Shown here: positions 42,886 through 55,198 of the stretch, piece after piece
Numbering within the stretch: position 1 is the first letter of the stretch
Layout: each line of letters begins with the position of its first letter
Source of the DNA: Monoplex corrugatus
Taxonomy: Eukaryota; Mollusca; Gastropoda; Littorinimorpha; Ranellidae
DNA length: 64,000 nucleotides
Direction: 5' to 3'
NCBI GenBank assembly: GCA_030674185.1
Contig: CM060312.1
Location: forward strand, 71,738,237-71,802,236
Translations under genes and position numbers: made by a program
Notes under the pieces: generated by a model
Database searches by the model: none
The model's input: only the letters and a program-made list of their open reading frames with translations
Told to the model about the DNA's origin: nothing

Positions 42886-43380
42886 TGGGGTTTTGTTCTG
42901 TCTCGAGGCATCTGAAGCATTGTTGCACTAGCATTTTAGTTTGGGCGCAGAAACATTGTTTTGAGGGGAAAAACAACAGAATGGATTGTTATAGCAACGA
43001 ATAATTCCCAGAACAAGTCCTCGTGTAACTCGTAATGTATGGCTAGTAATTGTGATTGGTTCTTTTTTCCTTGGAATTGATTATGTCTTGTGAGAGGAAA
43101 CACTTCTTTGTCTGTGACTCACGAACATGCTGGTAATCGTTTTTTGTTGTTGTTGCTTTTTTTTGTTTTTGTTTGTTCCCTCGCCTTGGAATTGATTATA
43201 TCTCTTGTGAAAGAAAACACTTCTCTGTTTGTAATCCACGAACATTGAATTCACTCACAGTTTCTTTAAGATAAATCAAATGCCTACTTTACTCGAATTT
43301 TCAAAAAACACCGCAAAACATATTTCTTTCAGATACCTCTACAAACCAGCAGAGCTTTACGTTCATGATACAAGTGATTT
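42886..43380. other. Unrecognised sequence with an internal direct duplication
   Basis: CCTTGGAATTGATTATGTCT (43070) and CGCCTTGGAATTGATTATAT (43182) begin two imperfect copies about 112 bases apart, both running into AACACTTCTCTGTTTG-like sequence and CACGAACAT. Confidence 0.6.
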
Positions 43381-43395
43381 GTGTGTGTGAGTGTA

Positions 43396-43476
<81 letters not shown>

Positions 43477-43482
43477 CTGTAT

Positions 43483-43539
<57 letters not shown>

Positions 43540-43600
43540 TGTGTGTATGTGTGTGAGTGTGTGTCTGTGTCTGTCTGTATCTGTGTGTGTGTGTGCACAT
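43381..43600. repeat. (GT)n microsatellite
   Basis: GT tract with GAGT, TATG and CTGT interruptions. Confidence 0.97.
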
Positions 43601-44130
43601 GCGTTTGACTTTTTTTTATCGTTTACTGAAGGTCACTCTATTTGCCAAGACCACACAGACAGGTAGTCTCGCATCACGGCAAATCATTATGGCGTGTACA
43701 CCTTGACTTCCACCATACGCTGTTCCGCCCTGTGCCTCAGCTCTTGATCATCGTCACAGACATGGGCTAGTTATACACATGTTTATCATCATCTTCTTCT
43801 TCTTCTTCTTTTCATAATCTCCATTTTTACGATAGAGATCATTGTGTCTGTGTCTGTTTGAGAATAATTATGTTCATATAACTTTTTAAGCCTTATATCC
43901 GTTGTTAAAGCGGTTCAGATGTCAAAAGTTTCACTACTCTTCGATGAGAACTATTCTATCTTTTAATATGAATGTTACTTGAATCATTTCATACTGTGGA
44001 AGCATAGTCTATGTGTGACTCGATGTGAGCATTATAGAGCAATTGGCATGCGTTAGTGTCTGTTAAATTGTGATCATCGTGGCATAACTGTGCTTTTTTT
44101 TCTTTGTGTATGGATCATCTCGTCATCTGT
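43601..44130. other. Unrecognised sequence
   Basis: A (TTC)n run at 43790-43812; otherwise nothing recognised. Confidence 0.45.
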
Positions 44131-44282
44131 TTCAGTTTCAGTTTCTCAAGATGATGATTCGACGTTCGGAATGATTTCCATATGCACTAACGTCACAGAT
44201 GCCACTGATGGAGAAGATCCAGACTGATCATGACGCAAGCCTTAAGCCTGCACACAAACCCATGAGCTAGCCAGGTCCTGAA
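44131..44282 (+). mobile_element. SINE-like repeat with TTTCAG repeats (copy 2)
   Basis: TTCAGTTTCAGTTTCTCAAG, CACTAACGTCACAGATGCCA, AAGCCTTAAGCCTGCACACA, GAGCTAGCCAGGTCCTGA. Inverted partner at 39289-39432. Confidence 0.6.
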
Positions 44283-44759
44283 ACTTGCTCCCTGAATTTT
44301 TCTTTAGATGTATGGTAATAATATGAATATGAATACATGTGAGAATACTTGAAAAGCTTAAATGGAAGGTTGATGTGTGTGAATGGGGTGAGGGTGGATG
44401 GCTGGGGGTGGAACCAGAAAAGAAAGAATTATAATAAGTACAGCCGCATGCTGCTGAAAAATGTAGGATTAGATATAGGAAGAAGTAAGCATTTGTAGGT
44501 TTACAAACAAAAACAAATGACCAAACACATGAAGAACGACTAATTTTTGGCTTGAAGTTTGCATGTTGAAATTTTTTTTCCATCTCCGTGAAACTGGATG
44601 TACCTATCAAAGTCTCTGAATGCGTCAGTCAGCATTACCACAAAGAAGATGGAGAAAAGTGTGGCCACTAGAATGCTTCCCTGTTTATTTTATTTTATTT
44701 TACTTTATTTTTATACTTCGTTCTGCGCTGGGAAAGGTTCGGATGATTCCCCATTCTCT
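44283..44759. other. Unrecognised sequence
   Basis: No recognised element; a TTTTA-rich run at 44683-44712. Confidence 0.4.
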
Positions 44760-45330
44760 TGTATCCTGGCCAATATCTCATTGTGAAAAGAAGTTATGGG
44801 CGAGACAAGCTTCTAAGGGCAACTACACGTTTGTATTGCCTCCCACGGGCATTTCTGCTGTGGTCAGATCTACAAACATCATGTGGAGTTCCAATTTTGT
44901 TCGCGACGCTTTTCTTGCAGCTGACGAAGGGAAATAACTTGTCCCTCGTGACTCTTCTACCAAGAAAACCACAGTGAGACTCAAAAATGATGGGCTTGGC
45001 GATACGGGTGATGACTTTGTTAAGGATGATTCTGGTAAGGCCCTTCTCCATAATGCGCAGGAGGGATAACCCATGATGGTTATCGCATAAGGTCTTTATC
45101 ACCCTTTATTTTGTAAATGCGGATGATCATAGGATCTTTAAAGCATTGAGGAATCTCTTCCTTCTGCCATATATATAGTCTTGTACAGATTGCCATTTCT
45201 CCAGGAACATCTTGCTCCCATATCTGTAGAGTGCCACAAGTGTCACAAGATGGGATGCCATTGCAGCAAAATTGATCCGCACAGTAGACGACTGATTCTT
45301 TCAAATAAACAAGTGAGTAAAAGATAAAAT
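44760..45330 (-). pseudogene. RTE-type LINE reverse transcriptase relic (fingers region)
   Basis: On minus: a GIPSCDTCG..LQIWEQDVPGE region (45270-45190, degenerate), LYIWQKEEIPQCFKDPMIIR and IYKIKGDKD (45170-45085), then after a frameshift CDNHHGLSLLRIMEKGLTRI (45080-45020) and SHCGF (44970), then FVDLT-like sequence at about 44870. These are the RT blocks before and at catalytic motif A of RTE-like LINEs. The catalytic YxDD block is absent. Inactive. Confidence 0.7.
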
Positions 45331-45594
45331 GTCCACACTTCATTAAATCTTAGAAGTAGCGCTGTTACTAAACGCTAACTTAATTAACTTAAACAACCCA
45401 ATTTATTAATTAAATCAATTCGGCCAACAAAGCTAATATTCAGCAACAGTGATGTTTTAAACCTTTAAAGTACCACCGTTACTAAACGCCAACTCATTCA
45501 GTTACTTACGTTGATTTTTTTAAACAATGCTAACAGTCTGAATGAATGAAATCTGAATCAAAGTGATTGCAAGCGTGCAAGCAAGTACGAACAG

Positions 45595-45596
<2 letters not shown>
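45331..45596. other. Unrecognised sequence with weak direct repeat
   Basis: GCGCTGTTACTAAACGCTAA (45359) and CCACCGTTACTAAACGCCAA (45473) are imperfect direct copies 114 bases apart. Confidence 0.5.
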
Positions 45597-45657
<61 letters not shown>

Positions 45658-45737
45658 CACACGCACGCACGCACACACGCAGACCACACACACGCACATA
45701 CACGCATCCACACATGTACACACATAAACACATAATA
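45597..45737. repeat. (CA)n microsatellite
   Basis: CA at 45597-45660, then CGCACG/CACA mixtures to 45737. Confidence 0.96.
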
Positions 45738-45784
45738 AGAAAGAATTAGAACATATGTATATCTAATATAACAATACCACAGGC

Positions 45785-46080
45785 ACAAATGTCGACCAAC
45801 CGGTCTTTATCAGGCATATACAAAAGACGACAAAGAATAACTGCACAACACTTTGACAAACAAACAAACAAGCAAACAAACAGATAACTTCCCAAACATG
45901 GCGACCGACAGGAGAAAATGGCCAGGCGCCATGTTTGGAAGTTGTCTTTTTTATTTATATATTTATATATTGATTTATTGATTGATTTATTTATTTACTT
46001 ATTTATTTTTACTGGTAAGTGTTGTGTATTCATTCTAACCATCTTTTGTATACGCTTGATAAAGGCCAGTAATTCTATGT
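45785..46080. mobile_element. Palindromic (foldback) repeat, copy 4
   Basis: Left arm CAGGCACAAATGTCGACCAA and CAGGCATATACAAAAGACGA; right arm CATCTTTTGTATACGCTTGA then TAAAGGCCAG. An inner inverted pair is CTTCCCAAACATGGCG against CGCCATGTTTGGAAG. Diverged relative of the copy at 51690. Confidence 0.6.
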
Positions 46081-46728
46081 ATGTGTTTTTCTAGTCTGAA
46101 AGAATGTTGCAACAATGTTTCGTGCACAGCACTGTTTTCTGCCATACGTAGACATGCCCCCTAAAAAGGGAGAGTATCACACACACTCTTTGTAGCGTTA
46201 AACAACAGCCACTTCCCCTGATAAAAAAAATCTGCAGAAGAAGAAGAAGTCCTTTAACCCAGGTCCCTCATCAACTCATTGGATAAAGTGCGAGAACGCC
46301 TCTGGAACACTTTCTGGTCTGCAGAGACGAAGGTAGGGGAAGGTGGCACAGACCATCTCTGTAGTACTATGGCTGTGAAGCGAATGGTCGTGCCTGGCTG
46401 TCCACAGAACACAGAAAGATCCCAGTGGACATGAATCAGCCTTGGGTACAAAGATGATGGTCAGGCTGAATCAGGGCTGCTTCCAAGTAAAACGAATTCA
46501 GCTCCAGTGAAAAGCAGAGACCTTTAAACAAGTCGATGCATATACATGTAGCGTAAAATGAGATTTCTGTTGAAAGACTTCTAGAAATATGCAGTCCACA
46601 TACATTAAAGTCAATCAATCATTATTTCCCGTTACGTTCTTAGAATTAGAACGTGTCCTAAGCCCCGCACTGCGCGATCCTGTCGTGGTGGACGTCTCCA
46701 CCGACTTTGGCACAATCTGCCTCCTGCT
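46081..46728. other. Unrecognised region upstream of the L2-like LINE
   Basis: May include the LINE 5' UTR. No frame of note. Confidence 0.4.
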
Positions 46729-48955
46729 GTGCCAGTCCGACACCACTCTTCTGCTTCTTCGTCTCCTCCACTGCCCCTGCACTCGACCTTGCTGCTGCAA
46801 ACTTCGTCTCCTCCTCTGCCTTCTTCGCCTTCGCCTTCTGTCCCGCCGGTGCCGCCTTCGCCTTCTGTCCCGCCGGTGCCGCTTTCGTCTTCTGTCCCGC
46901 CGGCGCTGCCCTCGTCTTCTGTCCCGCTAGTGCTGCCTTTGTCTTCTGTCCCGCTGGTGCCTCCCTCGTCTTCTGTCCCGTCGTTGCTGCCTTCGTCTTC
47001 TGCCCCGCTGGTGTCGCCTTCGTCTTCTGTCCCGTCGGTGCTGCCTTCGTCTCCACCTCGGCCACCGCATTGTGATAAACTGAAACTATGCCTTTTTAAC
47101 GCTCAGTCAACATGCACTGATGGCAAAGCTGATGTCATTGCTGACTTTATCGCAGATGAGCATGTTGACATTGCTTTTATCACCGAAACATGGCTTAACC
47201 CCCTTGGTCATGAACCTATACATGTGAATCTCACTCCGAGTGGTTACAGGCTTGCTTCTTTCCATCGCTCATCCCGAGGTGGTGGTATCGCCATCCTCTA
47301 TAACGACTCACTCCATTCCCGCCTGTCTTTCTCGCAATCTCTGCCTTTCTCCCATCCTTCTTTCAAGCACGTTGAAGTATCCTTCCAATCCACCCCTCAC
47401 CCCATCACCTTCTCCTGTGTCTATCGACCTCCACCTAGCTCTGCCAACAAGCTCACCACATCCATGTTTCTCTCTGACTTTGATCAACTTCTTGATTACT
47501 ACTGTCTCTTACCTGGAAATCTCATCATTCTAGGTGACATCAATGTCCACTATGACAACACTCACCGTTATGACACAAGACATATCATCAACTCTCTGTC
47601 CAATCACAATATGACTCAACACATTTCTGAACCAACCCATCAAAAGGTCACATTCTTGACTGGATCATTTCTCGTGATCACCACAATTCAGCTACTGATA
47701 ACTGCTTAGTTCTTTCTAACTTCAGCCCTTCCATCTGACCACTCTGCAATTCTCTGTTCTCTTGACATTCCTCCTCTTCCCGTACCATGCGCACAGTGAC
47801 TCGACGCAATCTCAAATCTATCGACCTCTCCTCATTTTCATCTGATGCCTTCCGTCTCCTTTCTGAAAAGTCACATAACCTTGCCGATGAATTCTACACT
47901 ACTCTCCACCATCTTCTGGACACTCATGCTCCAGCCACAACCCGTCTTTTACCTGACTGCCCCCCTACCCCCTGGCTCACTCATGAGATTGCCTGTGCAA
48001 GACGTGCCCGCCGCAGAGCAGAGCGCCGCTGGAGCAAATCCAAACTCACTGTACATAGGCAACTTTTCCAAGCCTTGCATAAAAACAAACTATTTCCAAA
48101 CCAAAATCCTGAATGCCTCTTCTTCAAAAGAACTTTTTACAACCATGAATCATCTCCTTGGCACACGAAAAGATTTACCTCTCCCAACAAAACACACAAA
48201 TGAAGAACTCCCATCTGTATTCTCCAAGTATTTCACCACCAAAATACAAACTCTTCGTGACAGGCTCGACAGGACACCCTGTCAACCATGCCCACCTGAC
48301 CCTTCCTTCTCTGGCACACCTCTTACTACTCTTACCCCAGTCTCACAAGAAGAAATTCTCAACACAATCAGATCCATGTCGTTCAAAACCTGCGAACTGG
48401 ATCCTCTTCCAGGTTCTCTCTACTCTGACTGTCTCCCTACGCTCCTCCCATTCATCACTGACATCATCAACACTTCTCTCCAAACTGGAACTGTCCCAGA
48501 TTCTTTCAAGTCTGCTATTGTTCACCCTCTCCTCAAGAAATACAATTTAGACCCAAATGAACTGAAAAATTACTGGCCTATCTCTAATCTCTCTTTCTTG
48601 TCAAAACTGCTTGAAAAAGTTGTCCTCAACCAACTGAACTCTCACCTGTCTGCCAACAATCTCCTCAATCCTTTCCAGTCAGCCTACCACCAGTGCCATA
48701 GCACTGAAACTGCCTTGCTACACATTCTCAACAATTTCCTTCTTGCAACTGATACTGGCAAAGTCTCTCTCCTCACACTCCTTGATCTGTCTGCAGCCTT
48801 TGATACCATTCATCATGGTATTCTCCTTTCTAGACTTCATCATACTTTTGGCATCTCTGACATTGCTCTCTCCTGGTTCACTTCTTATCTATCAAACAGA
48901 AAACAAACTGTTCCACAAGGATCTCTCCTTGGCCCTGTTCTTTTCACTCTTTACA
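46729..48955 (+). pseudogene. L2-like LINE, copy I: endonuclease and N-terminal part of reverse transcriptase
   Basis: Frame 46729-47709 starts with eight 9-residue Pro/Ser/Val-rich units (SSVPPVPPS type; 27-bp DNA repeat 46840-47055), followed by an APE endonuclease: LCLFNAQSTCTDGKADVIAD, ITETWL with the catalytic Glu, RGGGIAILY, YRPP and LIILGDINVH. A frameshift near 47645 moves the reading to 47787-48203 (linker RRNLKSIDLSSF, RRAERRWSKSKLTVHRQLF), and another near 48090 to the frame that ends at 48990 (LPTLLPFITDIINTSLQTGT, SNLSFLSKLLEKVVLNQL, LLDLSAAFDTI with the first catalytic Asp). Relative to copy II, 48 bp are missing at 48912/48913. The match ends at about 48955, before the catalytic YADD. 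Identification as L2 clade rests on these motifs and on the 3' end of copy II. Confidence 0.85.
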
Positions 48956-49674
48956 CACACATATACATATATAAACTTTCCTGGAGCTGAACTTGTGTCT
49001 AGGAAAGAAAGTTGCTTTATCCATTGTCTTAATCAGAAAAAAAGGCAAAGACTGTGTGCACTGTTGACAGCACAGAACACAAAGTGCCATCTGCTCACTC
49101 AGCAGGCGAAAAGGTGTTTTGTGGCAAGGCTCACTTTCTCGACACTACACAGATACATATAGTCCCATAACCCTAAGGTCGTAGTGGAGTGAGGTGGTAG
49201 TGACCTCAACTTTTCTCTGGGTCAGCATTTATGAGGGCTGTGCCCATCTCCTCTCCCTCGATTTATATTCATATTCATACTCCAAGCTATACCCCAAACC
49301 AATCAGTTGTGTGGTTTTTGTTGTTGTTATTGTTGTTGTTGTTTCACATGCAGCTATAGTACAAACAGGGCAAGCAGATGATTGGTTGATATTGTGAACA
49401 CTGATCAACCAATCATCAGCCAACTGAGACTTCACTGCAGACACTGATATCAGAATTGGCTGGTGTTTTTCTTTCTGCGAGACTAACATATTAACATCTG
49501 TGATGGCCTTTTCATACAACTTGGCAATGAACGAATGTCAGTTTGTTTCGTTACATATTCCTTTGATTTAACTCGTCACAGTATTTGCCAGGTTGGTTGG
49601 TTTATGGCGGAGATGTTCATGGTGTTCATAGTCTCACCAACCGCTTTCTTGCTCTGTGTGAATGTATGCGTATG
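48956..49674. other. Unrecognised sequence with a CCAAT-bearing inverted repeat
   Basis: A (GTT)n run at 49316-49340; 14-base inverted repeat GATGATTGGTTGAT (49378) and ATCAACCAATCATC (49403). No frame recognised. Confidence 0.5.
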
Positions 49675-49747
49675 CGTGTATGTGTGTGCGTGTGTGAGTG
49701 TGCGTGTGCGTGCACGTGAGGGTATGTGTCCATTCGTGTGGACTGTA

Positions 49748-49827
<80 letters not shown>

Positions 49828-49845
49828 TGTGTGTGTGCGTACAAT
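49675..49845. repeat. (GT)n microsatellite
   Basis: Mixed GT/GC steps to 49735, then pure GT 49752-49820. Confidence 0.97.
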
Positions 49846-49961
49846 GCAGTTTTCTGTATTCTCATTCTCTCACGCACGGAACAGATACACACACGATATC
49901 TACCGTGTAAAAAACAACAACACTCAGATATCAACCAATTAGCTGATGCTCAGTTTCCAGA

Positions 49962-49981
49962 CCTACCTTTATTTTTTCTTC

Positions 49982-50012
<31 letters not shown>

Positions 50013-50165
50013 ATGATAGATGATGATGATGATGATGACAATGACGACGATGACGATGATGTCGACGACCAGGACGATGATGATGATGATGATGGGACCT
50101 ACCTTTATTTTTCTTCGTTTTATTGTTGCTATTGTTGATGATGATAATGATGATGATGAGGAGGA
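49962..50165. repeat. Tandem duplication with (GTT)n/(GAT)n runs
   Basis: ACCTACCTTTATTTTTTCTTCG at 49962 recurs at 50098 (one T fewer), each followed by TTGTTG and GATGATGAT runs: a duplication of about 135 bp. Confidence 0.75.
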
Positions 50166-50244
50166 GGATGTCACAACTGATTCACTATGTAAAATTCAGA
50201 CAGCTCGTCTCCCGGGGAAAGAGCACGACGCTACGGTGCAACGC

Positions 50245-50868
50245 CATCTCTTTATTTCTGTACCCCTTTATTTCTGTACCCCCTTTATTTCTGTACCCCC
50301 TTCATTTCTGTCCCCCCTTTATTTCTGTACCCCCTTTATTTTGTCCCCCCTTTATTTCTGTGCCCCCTTTATGTTTGTGCCTCCTTTATTCTGTACCCCC
50401 CTTTTTATTTTCTGTACCACTTTATTTCTGTACCCCTTTATTTTTGTGCCTCCTTTATTTCTGTACCCCCCTTTATTTCTGTACCTCCTTTATTTTTGTT
50501 CCCCCCTTTATTTCTGTACCCCCTATATTTCTGTACCCCCTTTATTTCAGTACCCCTTTTTTCTGTGCCCCCTTTATTTCTGTATCCCTTTATTTCTGTG
50601 CCCCCTTTATTTCTGTCCCCCCCTTTATTTTTGTGCCACCTTAATTTGTGTGCCCTCTTTATTTCTGTACCACCCTTTATTTCTGTACCCCCCTTTATTT
50701 CTGTACCCCTCTATTTCCGTACCCCCTTCATCTCTGTACCCCTTTTATTCAGTATGCCCTTTATTTCTGTACCCCTCCTTATTTCTGTACCCCCCTTTAT
50801 TTCTGTACCCCCTTTATCTCTGTACCCCCTTTATCTCTGTGCCCTCTTTATTTCTGTATGTGTATATT
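50245..50868. repeat. 16/17-bp minisatellite
   Basis: About 37 copies of CCCTTTATTTCTGTACC with 15-18-bp length variants. Long frames in all three plus frames (up to 287 codons, repeats of YFCTP, FISVPP, LFLYP) are artefacts of 16/17-bp units. Confidence 0.95.
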
Positions 50869-51059
50869 TCTATTTACCTATGAATTCTTTCTTTTTTTAT
50901 TCAAGAATTCCTTATATATGATTTTGCAAGGACAACTCCTTTGTTGCCGAGGGATGTCTTTAAACGTGTGCTGAGTGCGTGCCGTACATTTGACCACAGT
51001 TTATCGTCTTGACATCCAAAGATTAGAACTTAATACTATCATACTAGAACTTAATACCA
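50869..51059. other. Unrecognised sequence
   Basis: Short AGAACTTAATAC duplication at 51027 and 51046. Confidence 0.45.
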
Positions 51060-51215
51060 TCACTTAGGATCTAGTAGAGGGAAAGAGAAATCCATGTCTG
51101 ATCTGGGATTTGAACCTGGCTTTCTCGCAACCTTGGAAGGTGCCTTAATTTTTTGGGATGACGTGCCGATGCCGAAAAATCGGCACTCTGAAATCTCGTC
51201 ACGATGCACATATGT
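51060..51215 (-). mobile_element. tRNA-derived SINE head
   Basis: Minus strand box B AGGTTCAAATCCC (about 51107-51119), followed by CTCTTTCCCTCTACTAGATC, similar to the sequence after box B in the copies at 21312 and 23885. Box A is not clear. A CCGATTTTTCGG hairpin lies upstream (about 51168-51180). Confidence 0.5.
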
Positions 51216-51689
51216 ACAGGCATCGACGAAACAAAAACAGCTAAAGGGAAACAACTCATGTATTTATTGAAAGCAAAAAGTCACTGTTGTTAATTCCCCT
51301 GAGTCAAACATTTAATTTTTTTTCTAACTGTGCTTTTTTAGTTCATGGTTTTCGAAGCTGAAGAGAAAGAGAATAGAGCCCACAGATGTGGAGAGTGTTC
51401 CATGCAAAAAGGTTCTCTGCCCGCCTTGCCTCGAGGTCTACCCATGCCAAGCAAGACTTTTATCCAATCAGAAAACACATCTGTTAGCTTTCAGTGACTG
51501 TATCTGTGAACTACATCTGATATGAACATCACTTATATGAATGTGGGTGAATGTTCAATTGTACAAAATTGTCAGCATCACACAGCACCAATCATTTGGA
51601 AAGCATAAATTTCAAAATTTACAAAACCTGTATTTCTTTTTTGTGGGTGTTTCATATTACTTGTTTTCTAAATTTGTAAAAGTACACAA
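51216..51689. other. Unrecognised sequence
   Basis: No recognised feature. Confidence 0.4.
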
Positions 51690-51877
51690 AAAGAGAATAA
51701 TAACGCGAATTTGATACAACAACAACAAAAATAAAAAAAAGTAAACGCAAAGGTAAATAAATAAATAGATAAATAATTAATTAATCAATTAATCAATTGA
51801 ATAAAATAACAGGCACAAAATTTCAGCCAACTGACCTTTGTCAGGCGTACACAAAAGACATCAAAGAACAAACAAAA

Positions 51878-51915
<38 letters not shown>

Positions 51916-52070
51916 GCTTAGGGAAAAAAACATCAGCATCGACAATGAAACAGCAGGGAAGCTTTGATTTTGTTTTTTCCACCCAAGCTTTTTGTATTTA
52001 TTTCTTGATTTCGTTGTCTTTTGTGTACGCTTGACAAAGGCCAGTTTGCCGGAAAATTGTGCCTGTCTTC
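51690..52070. mobile_element. Palindromic (foldback) repeat, copy 5
   Basis: Both arms survive: left AACGCGAATTTGATACAAC, CAGGCACAAAATTTCAGCCA, CTTTGTCAGGCGTACACAAA (51695-51860); right GTCTTTTGTGTACGCTTGAC, AAAGGCCAGTTTGCCGGAAA, TTGTGCCTGTCTTC (52015-52068). Centre has GAAACAGCAGGGAAGCTTTG. Interrupted by AAAT and CA microsatellites. Confidence 0.7.
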
Positions 52071-52205
52071 TATTATTTATTTGTTTGTTTATTTATTTAT
52101 TTATCTATTTATTTATTTATTTATTTATTTATTCATGTATTCATCTATTTATTTATTCATTCATTTGTTTATTTATTTATATATTTATATATTTGTTTAT
52201 TTGTA
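52071..52205. repeat. (TTTA)n microsatellite
   Basis: TTTA units with TTCA and TTTG variants. Confidence 0.95.
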
Positions 52206-52404
52206 TCAAAATCAGGTTCTCTTTCTACTTTTGTGCATTTGTTGCATTCTATCAGTCACCTTGACTTAGAGCTTATAAGAACAGTCAAAACTGGTACGTC
52301 ACCAGGGCATGTCCATCAATAATCGCCACGTCCGCAAGAAGTTAACCTCTAGATCACTCACTCAAAATAGACAGGGCTGAATAATAATGTGGAGGAAGGG
52401 TACT

Positions 52405-52690
52405 AGTACTACTACTACTACACTACTACACTACTACTACTACTAAGAAGAAGAAGAAGAAGAAGAGAAAGAGGAAAAAGAAGAACGATGACAACAACAA
52501 CAACAAATACAATAACAACAACAACAACAACAATAACAACAGTGATAATAATAAAAATCATGATAGCGATAATAACAACAAGAACAACAACAACAATAAT
52601 AATAGTAGTAACAACAACAAGAACAAGAACAACAATAACATCATCATCAAAACAACAATAAAAAACCGATAATAATAATAATAATAATAA
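52405..52690. repeat. Trinucleotide repeats (ACT, AAG, AAC, AAT)
   Basis: Consecutive short triplet blocks. Confidence 0.93.
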
Positions 52691-53203
<513 letters not shown>

Positions 53204-53205
<2 letters not shown>

Positions 53206-53492
53206 CACAGGAACCACACAGGTAGAAACAGGCCCATACCTGTACTTCAGTCTGAGACAAGATGTTGACAATGTCTGGCAAGGCAGACAAACTAGCCTCT
53301 AGTGAAAGCTTAGGATTAGCCAACGTAGAACCCCTCAAGTAGAAACAGACCCATGCCTGTATTTCAGTCTATTTCAGTCTGAAACATGAAGTGGACAGTG
53401 TCCGGCAAGCCAGACAAAGTAACCTTTCAACTGATGGCTTAGAATTAACCAACATCTGGCAGTACAGCCAATCACACTTATGCTAGACTGTA
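53204..53492 (+). mobile_element. Element A (left half of composite, filled site)
   Basis: Two related units of about 118-140 bp: CAGGTAGAAACAGGCCCATA... and CAAGTAGAAACAGACCCATG..., each with TTCAGTCTGA, GTCTGGCAAG or GTCCGGCAAG and CAGACAAA. Ends CACACTTATGCTAGACTGTA. Same as 62162-62441. Confidence 0.8.
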
Positions 53493-54782
53493 AAAAGTCT
53501 CTCTCCTCACACTCCTTGATCTGTCTGCAGCCTTCGATACCATTGACCATGGTATTCTCCTTTCTAGACTTCATCATACTTTTGGCATCTCTGACATTGC
53601 TCTCTCCTTTTTCACTTCGTATTTATCAAACAGAAAACAAACTGTTCTCATCAATGGCACTTACTCTCAACCTGCATACCTGACCTGTAGTGTTCCACAA
53701 GGATCTGTCCTTGGCCCTGTTCTTTTCACTCTTTATACCTTCCCCCTGTCCACCATCATCAACTCCCACTCTATAAAACACCACTTCTACGCTGATGACA
53801 CCCAACTTCAAGACAGTGACTCACCTGATAATATACAGTGCCTATTGACTCGCACCACTGATGTTTACTCGGACATTAAGAACTGGATGACACACAATAG
53901 ACTTCAGCTTAATGACGACAAGACAGAAGCTATCCTCATTGGCACCCGTCAGAAACTTTCCCAGCTGCCTCCTCTTTCTCTCCCATTATGTAACACATCA
54001 GTCCCAATTTCTGATTCAGCTAAAAACCTTGGTGTCTGCATTGACTCTACCCTGTCCATGAACAACTTTGTTTCTCAAACTGCCAGATCCTGCTACTATC
54101 ATCTCCATCGTATAAGCCTGATCAGGAAGTATCTCTCTGTCGAAACAACTGCAAAACTCGTTCTCTCCTTCATAATGTCTCGCATTGACTATTGCAATTC
54201 ACTCCTGTCTGGTCTTCCTGCCTCCACCATTCACATCCTACAGTGCATTCAAAACAATGCTGTACGCCTTGTACTCAAAAAGAAAAAAGCTGACCACATA
54301 TCTCCTCTCCTGGCACAACTTCACTGGCTCCCTGTATCAAAGCGCATACAGTACAAACTAGACACCATGTGCTACAAAAGCCTTAATAACGCAGCCCCCG
54401 ATTACCTGTCAAGCCTACTTGAGATCTATGTTCCCTCACGTACCCTCCGCTCTGCCTCCGATCCTCTGACTTTTCGCTTTCCACGCACTAAGCTCAATAC
54501 CTATCGTCCACGAGCCTTCTCTGTTTCTGGTCCACTCTCCCGGAACAAACTTCCTCTCTCAGTCCATCAGCAACCTACTTTTGCCTCCTTCAAGTCCGCT
54601 CTCAAAACTCACCTTTTCTCCTCTGCATAAAATCCTAACCTCACTCAACCCCCCTCTGCAGCCTGTCTCCGCTCGGAGGGGAATCACTTTGTTTTAATAT
54701 ATAATTGTATATGATGTGCTCTCTGTGGTTTTCCATTGGTTTTATTCTTGCTTTTATTCTTTTCTCCCCATTTGTGGCCATG

Positions 54783-54851
<69 letters not shown>

Positions 54852-55198
54852 GTGTGCGTGCGTGCGTGTGTGCGTGTGTGTCTTTTCGGCGCTTGGATTT
54901 GATTTTGTCGAGATTTGTGCTATATAAATATTGTAATTATTATGTATGCATGTGCGTACGTATGTATGTATGTATGTATGTATGTATGTATACGCTTAGA
55001 TTTATGTATGTATGTATGTATGTATGCATGTATACGCTCAGCTTAGATTTATGTATGTAAGTATGTAAGCATGTATGTATGCATGTATACGCTCATATGT
55101 ATGTAGGTATGTATGCATGTATATGCTCAGCGCTTAGATTGATTTTATCAAGATTTTGCGCTATATAAATAAAATATATTATTATTATTATTATTATT
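53493..55198 (+). pseudogene. L2-like LINE, copy II: 5'-truncated reverse transcriptase with intact frame and 3' tail
   Basis: An uninterrupted frame 53494-54630 (378 residues, no start codon because of truncation) covers the RT from motif A: LLTLLDLSAAFDTIDHG, VPQGSVLGPVLFTLY, FYADDTQLQDSDS (catalytic YADD at about 53789-53800), NDDKTEAILIGTR, then the thumb and C-terminus ending KSALKTHLFSSA. The 3' UTR has a GT microsatellite (54785-54880), a first terminal-like motif GTGCTATATAAATATTGTAA (54918), ATGT repeats, then the true end GCGCTATATAAATAAAATAT with (ATT)n to 55198. No coding damage is visible, so the insertion is probably recent. Not autonomous, since the endonuclease and promoter are missing. 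Confidence 0.88.

Noticed and set aside
50020..50921. ORFs of 141-287 codons with hydrophobic repeats
   Set aside because: They follow the 16/17-bp minisatellite in three frames; the apparent membrane-like composition comes from TTTATTTCTGT.
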